Source of the DNA: Bacillota bacterium
Lineage (GTDB): Bacteria > Bacillota > Clostridia > Lachnospirales > Lachnospiraceae
Reading direction: 5' to 3'
Assembly (NCBI GenBank): GCA_023415055.1
Contig: JAEZLZ010000051.1
Span: 1 to 50,171, forward strand
Length of the DNA stretch: 50,171 nt
In this document: piece after piece, positions 31,475 to 39,410 of the stretch
Numbering within the stretch: the first letter of the stretch is position 1
Layout of the letters: every line of letters begins with the position of its first letter
Notes under the pieces: generated by a model
The model's database searches: none
What the model saw: only the letters and a program-made list of their open reading frames with translations
Told to the model about the DNA's origin: nothing
Program-made: the position numbers and the translations under genes

Positions 31475-32086
31475 ATGGACGAATTTGAGATGAAGCGCAG
31501 AATCTATGGTTATATTAAGGAAGTATGCCATTACAGTCAGATGCAGGTGTTTGCAACTTCCTATTATCAGAAAAATTATTTTCAGATGCAAATTGATGAT
31601 GCCAACAGTGCTCTGATCAGTCTGTTTATGGATCTATGGAAAGCATCGGAGCGGGGAGGACAAAAACGCAGATATCGATACCAGGAATTGCAGTATGAGC
31701 AGGAACAAGAAATGCAAGCGGACGAGCAACTACCGGTCATAGAACCTCCGGCACCTCCGACAGAGACTCAAGCACCTCCGGAACCCTCGACGGAGCCTCA
31801 AGAACCTTTGGCACCTTCGACAGAACCACAGACGCCTGTGCCGGAAACAAGAGTTTTTACGGTGGAAGAGTTGGCTGAATTTAATGGAAAGGATGGAAAA
31901 CCAGCATATGTAGCAGTAAATGATATCGTTTATGATGTCAGTGCCTTGACTCGATGGGCAGGGGGGACACATTTCGGCATGGTGGCAGGACGAGATTTGA
32001 GCGGACCTTTTTCGATTTGTCATCAGGGAATCTTAGATCGATTAAATAAAGCGGTGATCGTTGGAACATTGGAGAAGGGGGTGTAA
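31475..32086 (+). CDS. Cytochrome b5-like heme-binding domain protein with Pro-rich linker
   Basis: A 203-residue cytoplasmic protein in three parts. The first is an N-terminal helical domain (about 1-75, ending in basic/Gln-rich sequence). The second is a Pro/Glu/Thr repeat linker (about 85-125, PPTETQAPPEP-like units). The third is a C-terminal cytochrome b5-like domain from FTVEELAEFNGKDG to IVGTLEKGV. The usual HPGG heme loop is replaced by WAGGTHFGMVAGRDLS, with a second His in SICHQG. Clostridial proteins of this kind are annotated as heme/steroid-binding domain proteins. GGGGA precedes the ATG. A terminator overlaps its stop. Neither partner nor ligand is known. Confidence 0.8.
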   Translation: MDEFEMKRRIYGYIKEVCHYSQMQVFATSYYQKNYFQMQIDDANSALISLFMDLWKASERGGQKRRYRYQELQYEQEQEMQADEQLPVIEPPAPPTETQAPPEPSTEPQEPLAPSTEPQTPVPETRVFTVEELAEFNGKDGKPAYVAVNDIVYDVSALTRWAGGTHFGMVAGRDLSGPFSICHQGILDRLNKAVIVGTLEKGV

Positions 32087-32100
32087 AATACACCCCCTTT
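32075..32100. terminator. Terminator overlapping the cytochrome b5-like stop codon
   Basis: GGGGGTGTA / TACACCCCC pair around AAA, flanked by AA and TTT. The TAA stop lies in the hairpin. It is symmetrical enough to serve the convergent minus-strand gene too. Confidence 0.8.
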
Positions 32101-32110
32101 CAGCTTGTTT

Positions 32111-32491
32111 TTATACTGCATTGTGGCAGAAAGCGGCAATTCGGTCAACTGGAATATCGCATACGGAGCCAACCGCACGATACCGTGGACGCTCAGGACC
32201 TCTGCAGAATAATCCTCCGGGGCCTTTGTCGGGTCCGCTATCCATCTCGCCACAGACATTTTCGGCAAGAGGATTAGCCGGTGGGGCACCTTGCTCTGTA
32301 ACCAGACGGACAAAGCAGGGATTGACAGAAAGGATAACGCCGGTGAAGCCACAGCCGGAAGCACCGCCGCTGGTGGTAAATATGGTTACAGTCTCACCGA
32401 TATATCTTCGCATATGCTCGAGTAAGCTAGGGCCTCTTGATCCTCCGAAGCAGTTGAAGCCACAGTTAAATCCATTACCATTACATGACAT
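32111..32491 (-). CDS. Cys-containing small protein, paralogue 1 (possible spore-surface protein)
   Basis: A 126-residue protein. An N-terminal Asn/Gly/Cys-rich segment (about 1-20) is followed by HMRRYIGETVTIFTTSGG, ASGCGFTGVILSVNPCFVRLV and a Gly/Pro-rich variable middle. It ends with GSVCDIPVDRIAAFCHNAV. The strand pattern resembles a small Sm/KOW-like barrel, but I do not recognise the family for certain. The start at 32491 follows GGAGG by seven nt; an ATG two codons upstream is too close to it. The next gene upstream is a clear paralogue. Cys- and Gly-rich pairs like this are often spore-coat or exosporium proteins, which is an inference. Confidence 0.7.
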   Translation of the reverse strand: MSCNGNGFNCGFNCFGGSRGPSLLEHMRRYIGETVTIFTTSGGASGCGFTGVILSVNPCFVRLVTEQGAPPANPLAENVCGEMDSGPDKGPGGLFCRGPERPRYRAVGSVCDIPVDRIAAFCHNAV

Positions 32492-32543
32492 ATTCATTCC
32501 TCCTTAATATAAGTTATCACTGTCAGAAAACCTCTCTTGAGTG

Positions 32544-32828
32544 CTAAATTGCGTTATGGCAGAAGCTTGCTATTTTATCTACCGGAATATCACATACAGA
32601 ACCTACGCTATAGTAGCAATCACCCTGATTGCGTGGCTCTCTTCTATCACATACAGTGGATTCTCCCATGGGATTGGTTGGTGGTGTGCCAAACCGGTCT
32701 ACCAGAGTAACAAAGCAAGGGCTTACAAATAATAGTACTCCTGTAAATCCGCAGCCGGAAGCGCCGCCGCTGGTGGTAAAAATTGTTACAGTCTGACCGA
32801 TATATCGATGCAGTTCTTCTAACAACAT
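32544..32828 (-). CDS. Cys-containing small protein, paralogue 2
   Basis: A 94-residue paralogue of the next gene on this strand, without the Asn/Gly/Cys-rich head. It has LHRYIGQTVTIFTTSGG, ASGCGFTGVLLFVSPCFVTLV and the end GSVCDIPVDKIASFCHNAI. The three conserved blocks match almost residue for residue; the middle (GESTVCDRREPRNQG) differs. GGAGG stands seven nt before this ATG, the same spacing as the paralogue. About 70 nt upstream (minus strand) is CATAGTAT, which fits the sigma-E/K -10 pattern CATAnnnT, but no good -35 is seen. The function is unknown. Confidence 0.7.
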   Translation of the reverse strand: MLLEELHRYIGQTVTIFTTSGGASGCGFTGVLLFVSPCFVTLVDRFGTPPTNPMGESTVCDRREPRNQGDCYYSVGSVCDIPVDKIASFCHNAI

Positions 32829-33007
32829 ACTCATTCCTCCTTAAATATTTCTGGATTCGAAGCTGTTGCTTTAAATCCTACTATATACTATGCAAAAATA
32901 GACTTAATGCGACAACAAAATTCAAAATATTCCTAATCATCATTAAATTAGTAATGTGTGTAAGTCACATTAAATCGTTGACGTTTCCTAAGGTAATACT
33001 ATAATAA

Positions 33008-33370
33008 AGCCATGACGTATTGGGAGCATTTGCACAAAGTATGAACAAGATGGGAGAGGCATTTTCGAAGAATGATAAGCTTCGTAAGGAGTTAATTGCA
33101 AATGTATCTCATGAGCTTAGAACACCATTGAGTCTGATACGCTGATATGCGGAAACATTAAGAGATGTCACCGGTGAGAATCTACTCAAGAGAGAAAAAC
33201 AATTAGGAGTGATCATCGATGAGACACATCGTTTGTCCGGGATAGTCGAGGATATACTTATTCTTTCGAGGTATCAGGCGGGAGAGATTAATCTGGAAAT
33301 AAAGGAATTTTTATTAGCGGCCACACCTCTTTTCATAAATCTTAAATTTGTATGGATTGATTGTATTTAA
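33008..33370 (+). pseudogene. Truncated sensor histidine kinase remnant
   Basis: In one frame the sequence reads as the end of a HAMP domain (VLGAFAQSMNKMGEAF), then KNDKLRKELIANVSHELRTP with the phospho-accepting His. A TGA follows at 33143-33145 where kinases usually have LIRGYAE, then YAETLRDVTGENLLKREKQ and VEDILILSRYQAGEINLE. Homology stops near 33320. The sensor and membrane parts, and the whole ATP-binding domain, are missing, and no response regulator is nearby. The in-frame stop plus both truncations mark it as a pseudogene. Confidence 0.88.
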
Positions 33371-33423
33371 TTAAAAATTCCTGTATACTAATAGTATCAA
33401 TTAATACAAAGGAGTGGATTCTT

Positions 33424-33816
33424 ATGATGTACGAAATGAAAGATGATTATTTTACCGGAATTGGCTTTATTGATAAGGAGCATGCAAAGCTGTTTCATAT
33501 CTGCAATGAAGCCTATGAATTGCTGACAAATGAATTTATCCCGGACAAGTATGACTATATATTAAGCGTTGTACAGGAGTTGAAGGATTATACAAAATAT
33601 CATTTTCAGCATGAAGAAGAGTATATGATCAGCATCGGTTATAAAAGACTGTTGTCTCAGAAGGTAGATCATACTGATTTTATCGAAAAACTGGATCAAT
33701 TTGATACCAGTAAGATTGACGAGAATCAGAAGGATTCCTTGCTGGAGCTTTTGAGTTTTTTAAATGAGTGGCTGATCGGACATATTTATAAAAAAGATAA
33801 ATTAATTGCAGAGTAG
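33424..33816 (+). CDS. Bacteriohemerythrin-like protein with one altered ligand
   Basis: A 130-residue four-helix protein of the hemerythrin family, which binds a di-iron centre and O2 or related signals. Ligands expected by the H...HxxxE...HxxxH...HxxxxD pattern appear as His20 (GFIDKEH), His60 and Glu64 (YHFQHEE), His83 (VDHTDF), His120 and Asp125 (LIGHIYKKD). The His four residues before His83 is Gln79. The start at 33424 follows AAGGAG by nine nt; an ATG directly after it is the alternative. It is monocistronic with a large terminator. It may be an oxygen scavenger or sensor in an anaerobe. Confidence 0.88.
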   Translation: MMYEMKDDYFTGIGFIDKEHAKLFHICNEAYELLTNEFIPDKYDYILSVVQELKDYTKYHFQHEEEYMISIGYKRLLSQKVDHTDFIEKLDQFDTSKIDENQKDSLLELLSFLNEWLIGHIYKKDKLIAE

Positions 33817-33860
33817 GCGATACATATTGTATTAACAGTTAATATAAGTGATTTGGTGAT

Positions 33861-33926
33861 AGGATTAGAGTAAGCAATTGGGAAAGATGAAGCGATTGCT
33901 TACCTAATCCTGTTTTATTATATAAT
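33861..33926 (+). terminator. Terminator of the hemerythrin gene
   Basis: AGGATTAG and GTAAGCAAT pair with ATTGCTTAC and TAATCCT across a 15-nt loop, followed by GTTTTATTAT. Confidence 0.9.
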
Positions 33927-33950
33927 TATTAAAAAAACACACTGTCGAGT

Positions 33951-34152
33951 GGTTAAAAACGTTTCTACCTATAATTTGGCCGAAAAATATAAATATATGG
34001 AAATTAAATGTAGATGTTACCAACTGAATTTAAATCAATTATAAAAAAGGATATAAAATTGGAATGAAATGATAAAATAATGTGTAAATTGCATAAAACA
34101 ATTAAAATAAAAATGTTTTTATATTGTAATTTTATGAAATGCGTTATATAAT
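33951..34152 (+). promoter_or_regulatory. Orphan LacI-type site and promoter
   Basis: AAACGTTT (33957-33964), within GG-TTAAAAACGTTTCT-ACC, is an imperfect LacI-type palindrome. Further on, TTGTAA (34124-34129), 17 bp, TATAAT (34147-34152) is a strong vegetative promoter. It reads into a short ORF and a decayed frame, not into an obvious gene. Confidence 0.5.
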
Positions 34153-34206
34153 AGTATTAAAGTGATGAGAAACAAATGGCACTTCTTTACAAAAGAAGGG
34201 ATAGCC

Positions 34207-34323
34207 ATGAAAGAGATGGAAGGTGAAAGATGGAGAAAATACCAAGGATATCAATGTTTTTCTGAAAATAATTACGGCGAGGGAGACCATATTAACGGGA
34301 TCTTTGATGCAGAGGCTGACTGA
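34207..34323 (+). CDS. Possible 38-residue ORF behind a strong promoter
   Basis: ATG follows GAAGGG by seven nt; the product starts MKEMEGERWRKYQGYQ and ends GIFDAEAD. The ribosome site lies in a hairpin (CTTCTTT / AAAGAAG, 34182-34198). It overlaps, in another frame, a longer decayed reading frame, so only one of the two can be meaningful. No family is recognised. Confidence 0.25.
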   Translation: MKEMEGERWRKYQGYQCFSENNYGEGDHINGIFDAEAD

Positions 34324-34507
34324 AATAAGCTAAGGCATCCGGACTCTGGAGAATATCGGTGCCGTATTATTAGAGACTATGGAAGCAAGCAGATGGTGGA
34401 GTTATGATTTATTATATATCAAAAGTTATATACAGCTAGTTACTTATGGAGCTGTTTCATTTCATCGTACTCTTCTAATTTTATCACTATCTCGGGAGGC
34501 TGTCTGA
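34223..34507 (+). pseudogene. Decayed ORF with one in-frame stop
   Basis: From GTG (34223) one frame runs 95 codons with a single TAA at 34331-34333. The first part reads INVFLKIITARETILTGSLM then QRLTEIS; after the stop it continues GIRTLENIGAVLLETMEASR. The text looks protein-like and helical, but I recognise no family. Together with the strong promoter upstream, it may be the remains of a lost gene. Confidence 0.35.
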
Positions 34508-34934
34508 TGGCCGCCTCCCTGGGACAAAGTGAAAAGGCTGTGAGATTGCCAGCGGATGAGGCGGATGACTTGTGACAGTCCTATTTTTTATGAATTGGTA
34601 GTAATTGTATGGTTTTGCTTAGGAAACTTTTATATGGGGAGTACTGCTATCCCTGTATCCGAAGGACCACCTCCCCAGAGAAAATAAGTAATGTCCTTAA
34701 CTTATGGGTTATTCGGATTCAGAGATTACAGTATTCCCGCAGAATGAAAATATGACTTCTGGTACATTTCAGGAGAAATTGACATCATGAAAGACGTGGG
34801 ATATAATCAAAATAATATAAATACTTTGATACATACCCAGTCCCATTTTCATTGATGAAAGCACAACCTGCAGTCAATAGAATGAACGGAGATTTCCGCG
34901 AGGGTAAATTTGGAAGAAGTCGGGAGAGAAATAA
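34508..34934 (+). other. Intergenic region before the fourth LacI gene
   Basis: Apart from a GGGAGGC / GCCTCCC hairpin straddling its start (34494-34519), I see no gene, no clear promoter and no repeat matching others in the window. The last 30 nt hold the weak ribosome site (GGGAG) of the LacI gene. Confidence 0.5.
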
Positions 34935-35933
34935 ATGGTAACGATCAAGGATGTGGCTAAGGAAGCTGGAGTGGCAATCTCAACCGTGTCAAATGTATTA
35001 AATAATGTTGATATAGTGAGTGATGAGAAGAAACAGAAGGTGCTCGCTGCGGTGGAGAAGTTGAAATATGTACCGAACATGAACGCAAAGTTTTTAAAAT
35101 CGAATAAGAAGAATACTATCGGTCTGTTCCTAACCAGCGTCCAAGGTGACTTTTATCGTATGCTTATACAGGCAATTCATATGCAATGTAAGCTGAAGGG
35201 TTATCTTCTTAATATCTATATCAGCAATGAGAATACCAGTGATGAGATCTACAGTATGATCATCTCGTCCGGTGTAGAGGGTGCAATCGTATTGAATGAA
35301 CGGCTGCATGATGAATATGTGAAGCGGATTGCATTAACGAAGATGCCGATTGTATTTATAGACCGCGAGTATGCAGGGGAGCATATGTCCAGTGTTATCA
35401 TCAATAACCTGGAGGGTGCGACCTTGGCGATGGAATATCTGATTAAGCAGGGCCATCGCAGAATCGGTTATATTCACGGAATCTTTAACTTTGATGATGA
35501 AGCCAGATATCAGGCATATCTCAATACGATGAATAAGTACAGCCTTCCAATAGAGGAGAAGCTGATTCTTCGCGGCTACTTTGAAGAAGCCTTAGCCTAC
35601 AGTGAGATGCGGGTGCTGCTGCTGAAAGGAATCGAGATACCGGATGCCTTTTTCTGCGCGAATGATGAGATGGCATGGGGATGTATCCGGGCACTTATGG
35701 AAAGTGGCTACAAGGTTCCGGAGGATGTCTGTGTCATCGGTTTTGATGATATAATGTTATCATCGTACTATAATCCGGCATTGACAACGATCCACAGCCC
35801 TGTTACGGAGCTTGGAAATGTCAGTGCTGCAGAACTGTTCCAACTGATGGAGCAGGAAAGCAATAATGCAGGAAGAATCACGAAATTGTCACCCAGCCTG
35901 GTGATTAGGGATACATGTAAGGTTAGAATATAA
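34935..35933 (+). CDS. LacI-family regulator of the GH30-GH2-GH94 operon
   Basis: A 332-residue repressor. The HTH reads VTIKDVAKEAGVAISTVSNVL, with hinge KYVPNMNAKFLKSNKK. The effector domain has GYIHGIFNFDDEARYQAY and VIGFDDIMLSSYYNPALTTI. The start lies after GGGAG in CGGGAGAGAAATAA. A classic LacI-type operator (36140-36153) lies 50 nt in front of the GH30 gene, the next gene downstream, so it probably represses that operon. The inducer is unknown; a beta-glucan disaccharide is a guess from the enzymes. Confidence 0.9.
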   Translation: MVTIKDVAKEAGVAISTVSNVLNNVDIVSDEKKQKVLAAVEKLKYVPNMNAKFLKSNKKNTIGLFLTSVQGDFYRMLIQAIHMQCKLKGYLLNIYISNENTSDEIYSMIISSGVEGAIVLNERLHDEYVKRIALTKMPIVFIDREYAGEHMSSVIINNLEGATLAMEYLIKQGHRRIGYIHGIFNFDDEARYQAYLNTMNKYSLPIEEKLILRGYFEEALAYSEMRVLLLKGIEIPDAFFCANDEMAWGCIRALMESGYKVPEDVCVIGFDDIMLSSYYNPALTTIHSPVTELGNVSAAELFQLMEQESNNAGRITKLSPSLVIRDTCKVRI

Positions 35934-36139
35934 GAAGCAGAGAAGGGTATTACATGTGAGAAGGTGGATAGCTTTGCAAATATATCGCGGAGTATATAGC
36001 CGGACCATATGCAACACCCTTACTTAATATTATGCGCTCCGATAGCGTCACTTATGATTCGTGCCGGTGGTCAGTAAAGAATGATCATTGACGTATTGGG
36101 ATAAAACAATAGAGCGCCAGGGTATCTTGTTCTGGAAAA

Positions 36140-36153
36140 TAAAAACGTTTTCA
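36140..36153. promoter_or_regulatory. LacI-type operator before the GH30 operon
   Basis: TAAAAACGTTTTCA is close to the LacI/CcpA-type palindrome TGAAAACGTTTTCA, with perfect AAAACGTTTT core. It lies 36 nt before the ATG of GH30. A CcpA-type catabolite site is the alternative reading. Confidence 0.7.
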
Positions 36154-36189
36154 TATTGATAAAGGAAAGAGAAAGAAGGGAGTAAGTCA

Positions 36190-37518
36190 ATGAAATTAAT
36201 CACGACCTGCTATGGGGATTACCAAAAAGAGGTATTTGAAAAGGAATACGAAGCTAAAAAGGAAGTGAACGGGGTGGAGAATAATGTAGTTAATCTCTAT
36301 CCTGAAGTTACCTATCAGACGCTGCTTGGTTTCGGTGGAGCCATAACGGAGGCTGCCGGATATGCATTCTCAAAGCTTACCAAGGAAAATCAAGAGAAAG
36401 CCCTGGAACTGTATTTTGGCCCGTCCGGAATTCATTATCATGTTATGAGAAGTCATATCGACAGCTGTGATTTCTCTCTTGGCGTTTATACAGCTATGGA
36501 TGATCCGGAGGATAAAGAAATGAAATCCTTTTCTCTTATTCGGGATGAACAATATATATTGCCTTTGCTCAGAGCAGCATCCGAGAAGGCAGACGGAGCC
36601 TTTGATCTTATGCTTAGTCCCTGGTCACCACCGGCTTTTATGAAAACCAACGGTGAGCGTACCCATGGCGGTAAGCTTAAGGAGGAATACCGAAAGGACT
36701 GGGCGAACTATATCTGCCGATATATCAAGGAATATGAGAAGAAGGGCTTTATCGTAAACCGCTTAACGATCCAGAACGAACCGGCGGCAACTCAGACTTG
36801 GGATTCCTGCCTTTATTCGGCAGAAGAGGAGAAGGTATTCCTTAGGGATTATCTATATCCGTCTTTACAGGAGCAGGGACTTACCCATGTGAAATTAAAT
36901 ATTTGGGATCATAATAAGGAGCGTATGTACGAACGTGCCAGAGTAATTATCGATGAGCAAACCGATTCAATGGTGGATGGCGTTGCCTTCCATTGGTACT
37001 CGGGAGACCATTTTGAAGCAGTTGCTTTGACTCATGAAGTATATCCGAAAAAGGAGCTGATTTTCTCCGAAGGCTGTGTAGAATACAGCAGATTTGGAAC
37101 GGATCAACTGAAGAATGCTCAGATGTATGCCCATGACATAATCGGTAATCTGAATGGGGGGATGACCGGATTCATTGATTGGAATATTTTCCTGGATGAG
37201 AAGGGTGGACCGAACCATGTCGGCAATTTCTGTGATGCACCGATTATGGTAGATACCCGAACCGGAGAGATGGAGGTTAAGCTATCCTTCGATTATATCG
37301 GTCACTTTAGCAAGTACATAAAACCGGGTGCTAAGCGTATCGGAATATCCAAGTATACCTCAGAACTGGAGGTAACCGCATTTCAGAATCCGGAGGGGAC
37401 AATTGTACTCGTTGCATTGAACAGATCGGAGAAGAAGCTGCCGGTTGTCGTCAGACTTCAGGGTGAGCTTCTGGAATTTGATGTACCGGCAAACGCGATT
37501 GCAACCGCATTGATCTAA
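36190..37518 (+). CDS. GH30 family glycoside hydrolase, cytoplasmic
   Basis: A retaining beta-glycosidase of 442 residues with a (beta/alpha)8 barrel and a C-terminal beta domain. LLGFGGAITEAAG is at the start of the barrel. The acid/base Glu197 is in LTIQNEPAATQ, the nucleophile Glu294 in LIFSEGCVEY. GH30 members of this type include beta-1,6-glucanases and glucosylceramidase-like beta-glucosidases. No signal peptide, so it acts on imported oligosaccharides. GAAGGGAG precedes the ATG. It is the first gene after the operator, with GH2 72 nt downstream. Together with GH94, this context suggests mixed beta-1,3/1,6 glucan fragments. That is inferred, not shown. Confidence 0.88.
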   Translation: MKLITTCYGDYQKEVFEKEYEAKKEVNGVENNVVNLYPEVTYQTLLGFGGAITEAAGYAFSKLTKENQEKALELYFGPSGIHYHVMRSHIDSCDFSLGVYTAMDDPEDKEMKSFSLIRDEQYILPLLRAASEKADGAFDLMLSPWSPPAFMKTNGERTHGGKLKEEYRKDWANYICRYIKEYEKKGFIVNRLTIQNEPAATQTWDSCLYSAEEEKVFLRDYLYPSLQEQGLTHVKLNIWDHNKERMYERARVIIDEQTDSMVDGVAFHWYSGDHFEAVALTHEVYPKKELIFSEGCVEYSRFGTDQLKNAQMYAHDIIGNLNGGMTGFIDWNIFLDEKGGPNHVGNFCDAPIMVDTRTGEMEVKLSFDYIGHFSKYIKPGAKRIGISKYTSELEVTAFQNPEGTIVLVALNRSEKKLPVVVRLQGELLEFDVPANAIATALI

Positions 37519-37589
37519 GAATACGGTATTCTTGCGAGGATATCCGGAATAGTATATAATTGGTAATATAATATTGCGGGGGTGCTTTG

Positions 37590-39389
37590 ATGAACTTAAA
37601 GGATGCAGTGAGAACATTATTTTTTAAGGAAGAACAACAGTTAAGCAAACATCAATTATATACTGTATGGGGTGAAAATCTTGATGTAGATCGGGTTCTC
37701 ACTGAATATCCAAGACCTCAGTTAAGAAGAGATAATTATACTATACTAAATGGTTATTGGGACTATGGTATTACAAAATCACCGGAACGGCCGGTGAACT
37801 TTGAAGGCAAGATTCTGGTCCCCTTTTCGCCGGAGAGCGTACTGTCCGGAGTGAAACGACAGCTTTTACCTGAAGAATTTCTATGGTATCAAAGAAATAT
37901 TTGGATTGAAAAAATATTAACCGGGAAAAGACTCCTTCTACATTTTGGTGCGGTTGATCAAAGCTGTGAGGTATTTCTCAATGATCGTAAGGTCGCCGAG
38001 CATGTCGGAGGGTATCTTCCGTTTTCGGTTGATATTACTGCGGATATCCGGGAAGGTGAGAACCTTTTAACGGTAAAGGTAATTGATCTATCGGACACCT
38101 CCTATCATAGCCGAGGAAAGCAGAAGCTGAAGAGTGGCGGAATGTTTTATACAGCACAAAGCGGCATCTGGCAGACCGTGTGGTATGAATGGGTGTCTGA
38201 TTGCTACATAACCTCGATCCGGCTTACACCGAATGTGGAACGGAGCGAGATAAGGATTCATGTTCAGCTTAATAAAAGGACTACGGATCAGAATAAAGAA
38301 GTAGCAATTCAAGCTGAGGTTTGGGAGCAGGGATGGTTCCTTCAATCAGCGACCACGAATGGCAGCGATCTGGTGATCCGATTGAATGAGGGAATCTGCT
38401 GGAGTCCCGAGAATCCGTTCTTATATGATCTGGTGATTTATGCCGGTGAGGATAAAGTTGAGAGCTATTTCGCCTTACGAAGCATTGAGCTTAAGAAGGA
38501 CGACACAGGAATAGCAAGAATCTATCTGAATGGTAAGCCATACTTCCAAAACGGATTATTAGACCAGGGGTATTGGCCGGATGGCTTATATACAGCGCCA
38601 AGTGATGAAGCGATGATCTATGATATAGTACATGCGAAAGAGCTGGGCTTTAACATGCTTCGCAAGCATATTAAGATTGAACCGCTACGATGGTATTATC
38701 ACTGTGACCGTATCGGGATGCTGGTATGGCAGGATATGGTGAATGGAGGAGAAGAATATAATCAGCTTCTGGTAGGCTATCTGCCGACGATCGCGCCTGG
38801 ACTTGCCGCGCGCATCCGGGATAAGCACTATAAGTTGTTCGGAAGAAAAGACGCCGAGGGAAGGCGGGAATGGAGTATGGAATGCCGCCGTACCGTCGAG
38901 CTTCTATATAATTATCCCTCCATCGTAGTATGGGTTCCTTTTAATGAGGGGTGGGGACAATTTGATGCGAAAGAAGCGTATTCTTTGATTAAGGAACTGG
39001 ATTCCACAAGATTGATTGATCATGCCAGTGGTTGGTTTGATCAGGGAATCGGGGACTTTGAAAGTGTCCATAACTATTTCCATCCTCTTAGGGTCAAGGT
39101 AAAAAACAGAGCAGTGATATTCTCAGAGATCGGAGGCTATGCCTGCTATGTGATGGATCATTCCTATTCCTATAAGATATATGGTTATAAGATATTCCTG
39201 ACGAAGGAGGATCTAAATCAGGCCTATCAGAAGCTATACCGAGAAGAATTGAAGATACTAAAGCAGCAGGGGTTATCTGCCGTGGTATATACTCAGCTTA
39301 GCGATGTAGAGGACGAGGTGAATGGTCTGTTCACCTATGACAGAAAGATATGTAAGGTACAACCGCTGACCGATTGGCGGACGGAATAA
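37590..39389 (+). CDS. GH2 family glycoside hydrolase, cytoplasmic
   Basis: A retaining exo-glycosidase of 599 residues. It has an N-terminal jelly-roll sugar-binding domain (about 45-200), an immunoglobulin-like domain (about 205-300) and a TIM barrel (about 310-590). The acid/base Glu453 is in WVPFNEGWGQF and the nucleophile Glu513 in VIFSEIGGYA. No secretion signal. The ATG at 37590 follows GGGGGTG; a TTG one codon earlier is the alternative. GH2 includes beta-galactosidase, beta-mannosidase, beta-glucuronidase and beta-glucosidase activities. The substrate cannot be chosen from sequence; the context favours a beta-glucoside. GH94 follows after 21 nt. Confidence 0.88.
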   Translation: MNLKDAVRTLFFKEEQQLSKHQLYTVWGENLDVDRVLTEYPRPQLRRDNYTILNGYWDYGITKSPERPVNFEGKILVPFSPESVLSGVKRQLLPEEFLWYQRNIWIEKILTGKRLLLHFGAVDQSCEVFLNDRKVAEHVGGYLPFSVDITADIREGENLLTVKVIDLSDTSYHSRGKQKLKSGGMFYTAQSGIWQTVWYEWVSDCYITSIRLTPNVERSEIRIHVQLNKRTTDQNKEVAIQAEVWEQGWFLQSATTNGSDLVIRLNEGICWSPENPFLYDLVIYAGEDKVESYFALRSIELKKDDTGIARIYLNGKPYFQNGLLDQGYWPDGLYTAPSDEAMIYDIVHAKELGFNMLRKHIKIEPLRWYYHCDRIGMLVWQDMVNGGEEYNQLLVGYLPTIAPGLAARIRDKHYKLFGRKDAEGRREWSMECRRTVELLYNYPSIVVWVPFNEGWGQFDAKEAYSLIKELDSTRLIDHASGWFDQGIGDFESVHNYFHPLRVKVKNRAVIFSEIGGYACYVMDHSYSYKIYGYKIFLTKEDLNQAYQKLYREELKILKQQGLSAVVYTQLSDVEDEVNGLFTYDRKICKVQPLTDWRTE

Positions 39390-39410
39390 GGAAAACGGAA
39401 GGAGAAGGAT

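Noticed and set aside
32061..32507. 148-codon plus-strand frame opposite the first Cys-containing small protein
   Set aside because: The minus-strand protein has a paralogue next door and a proper ribosome site; this frame is its antisense and begins inside a terminator.
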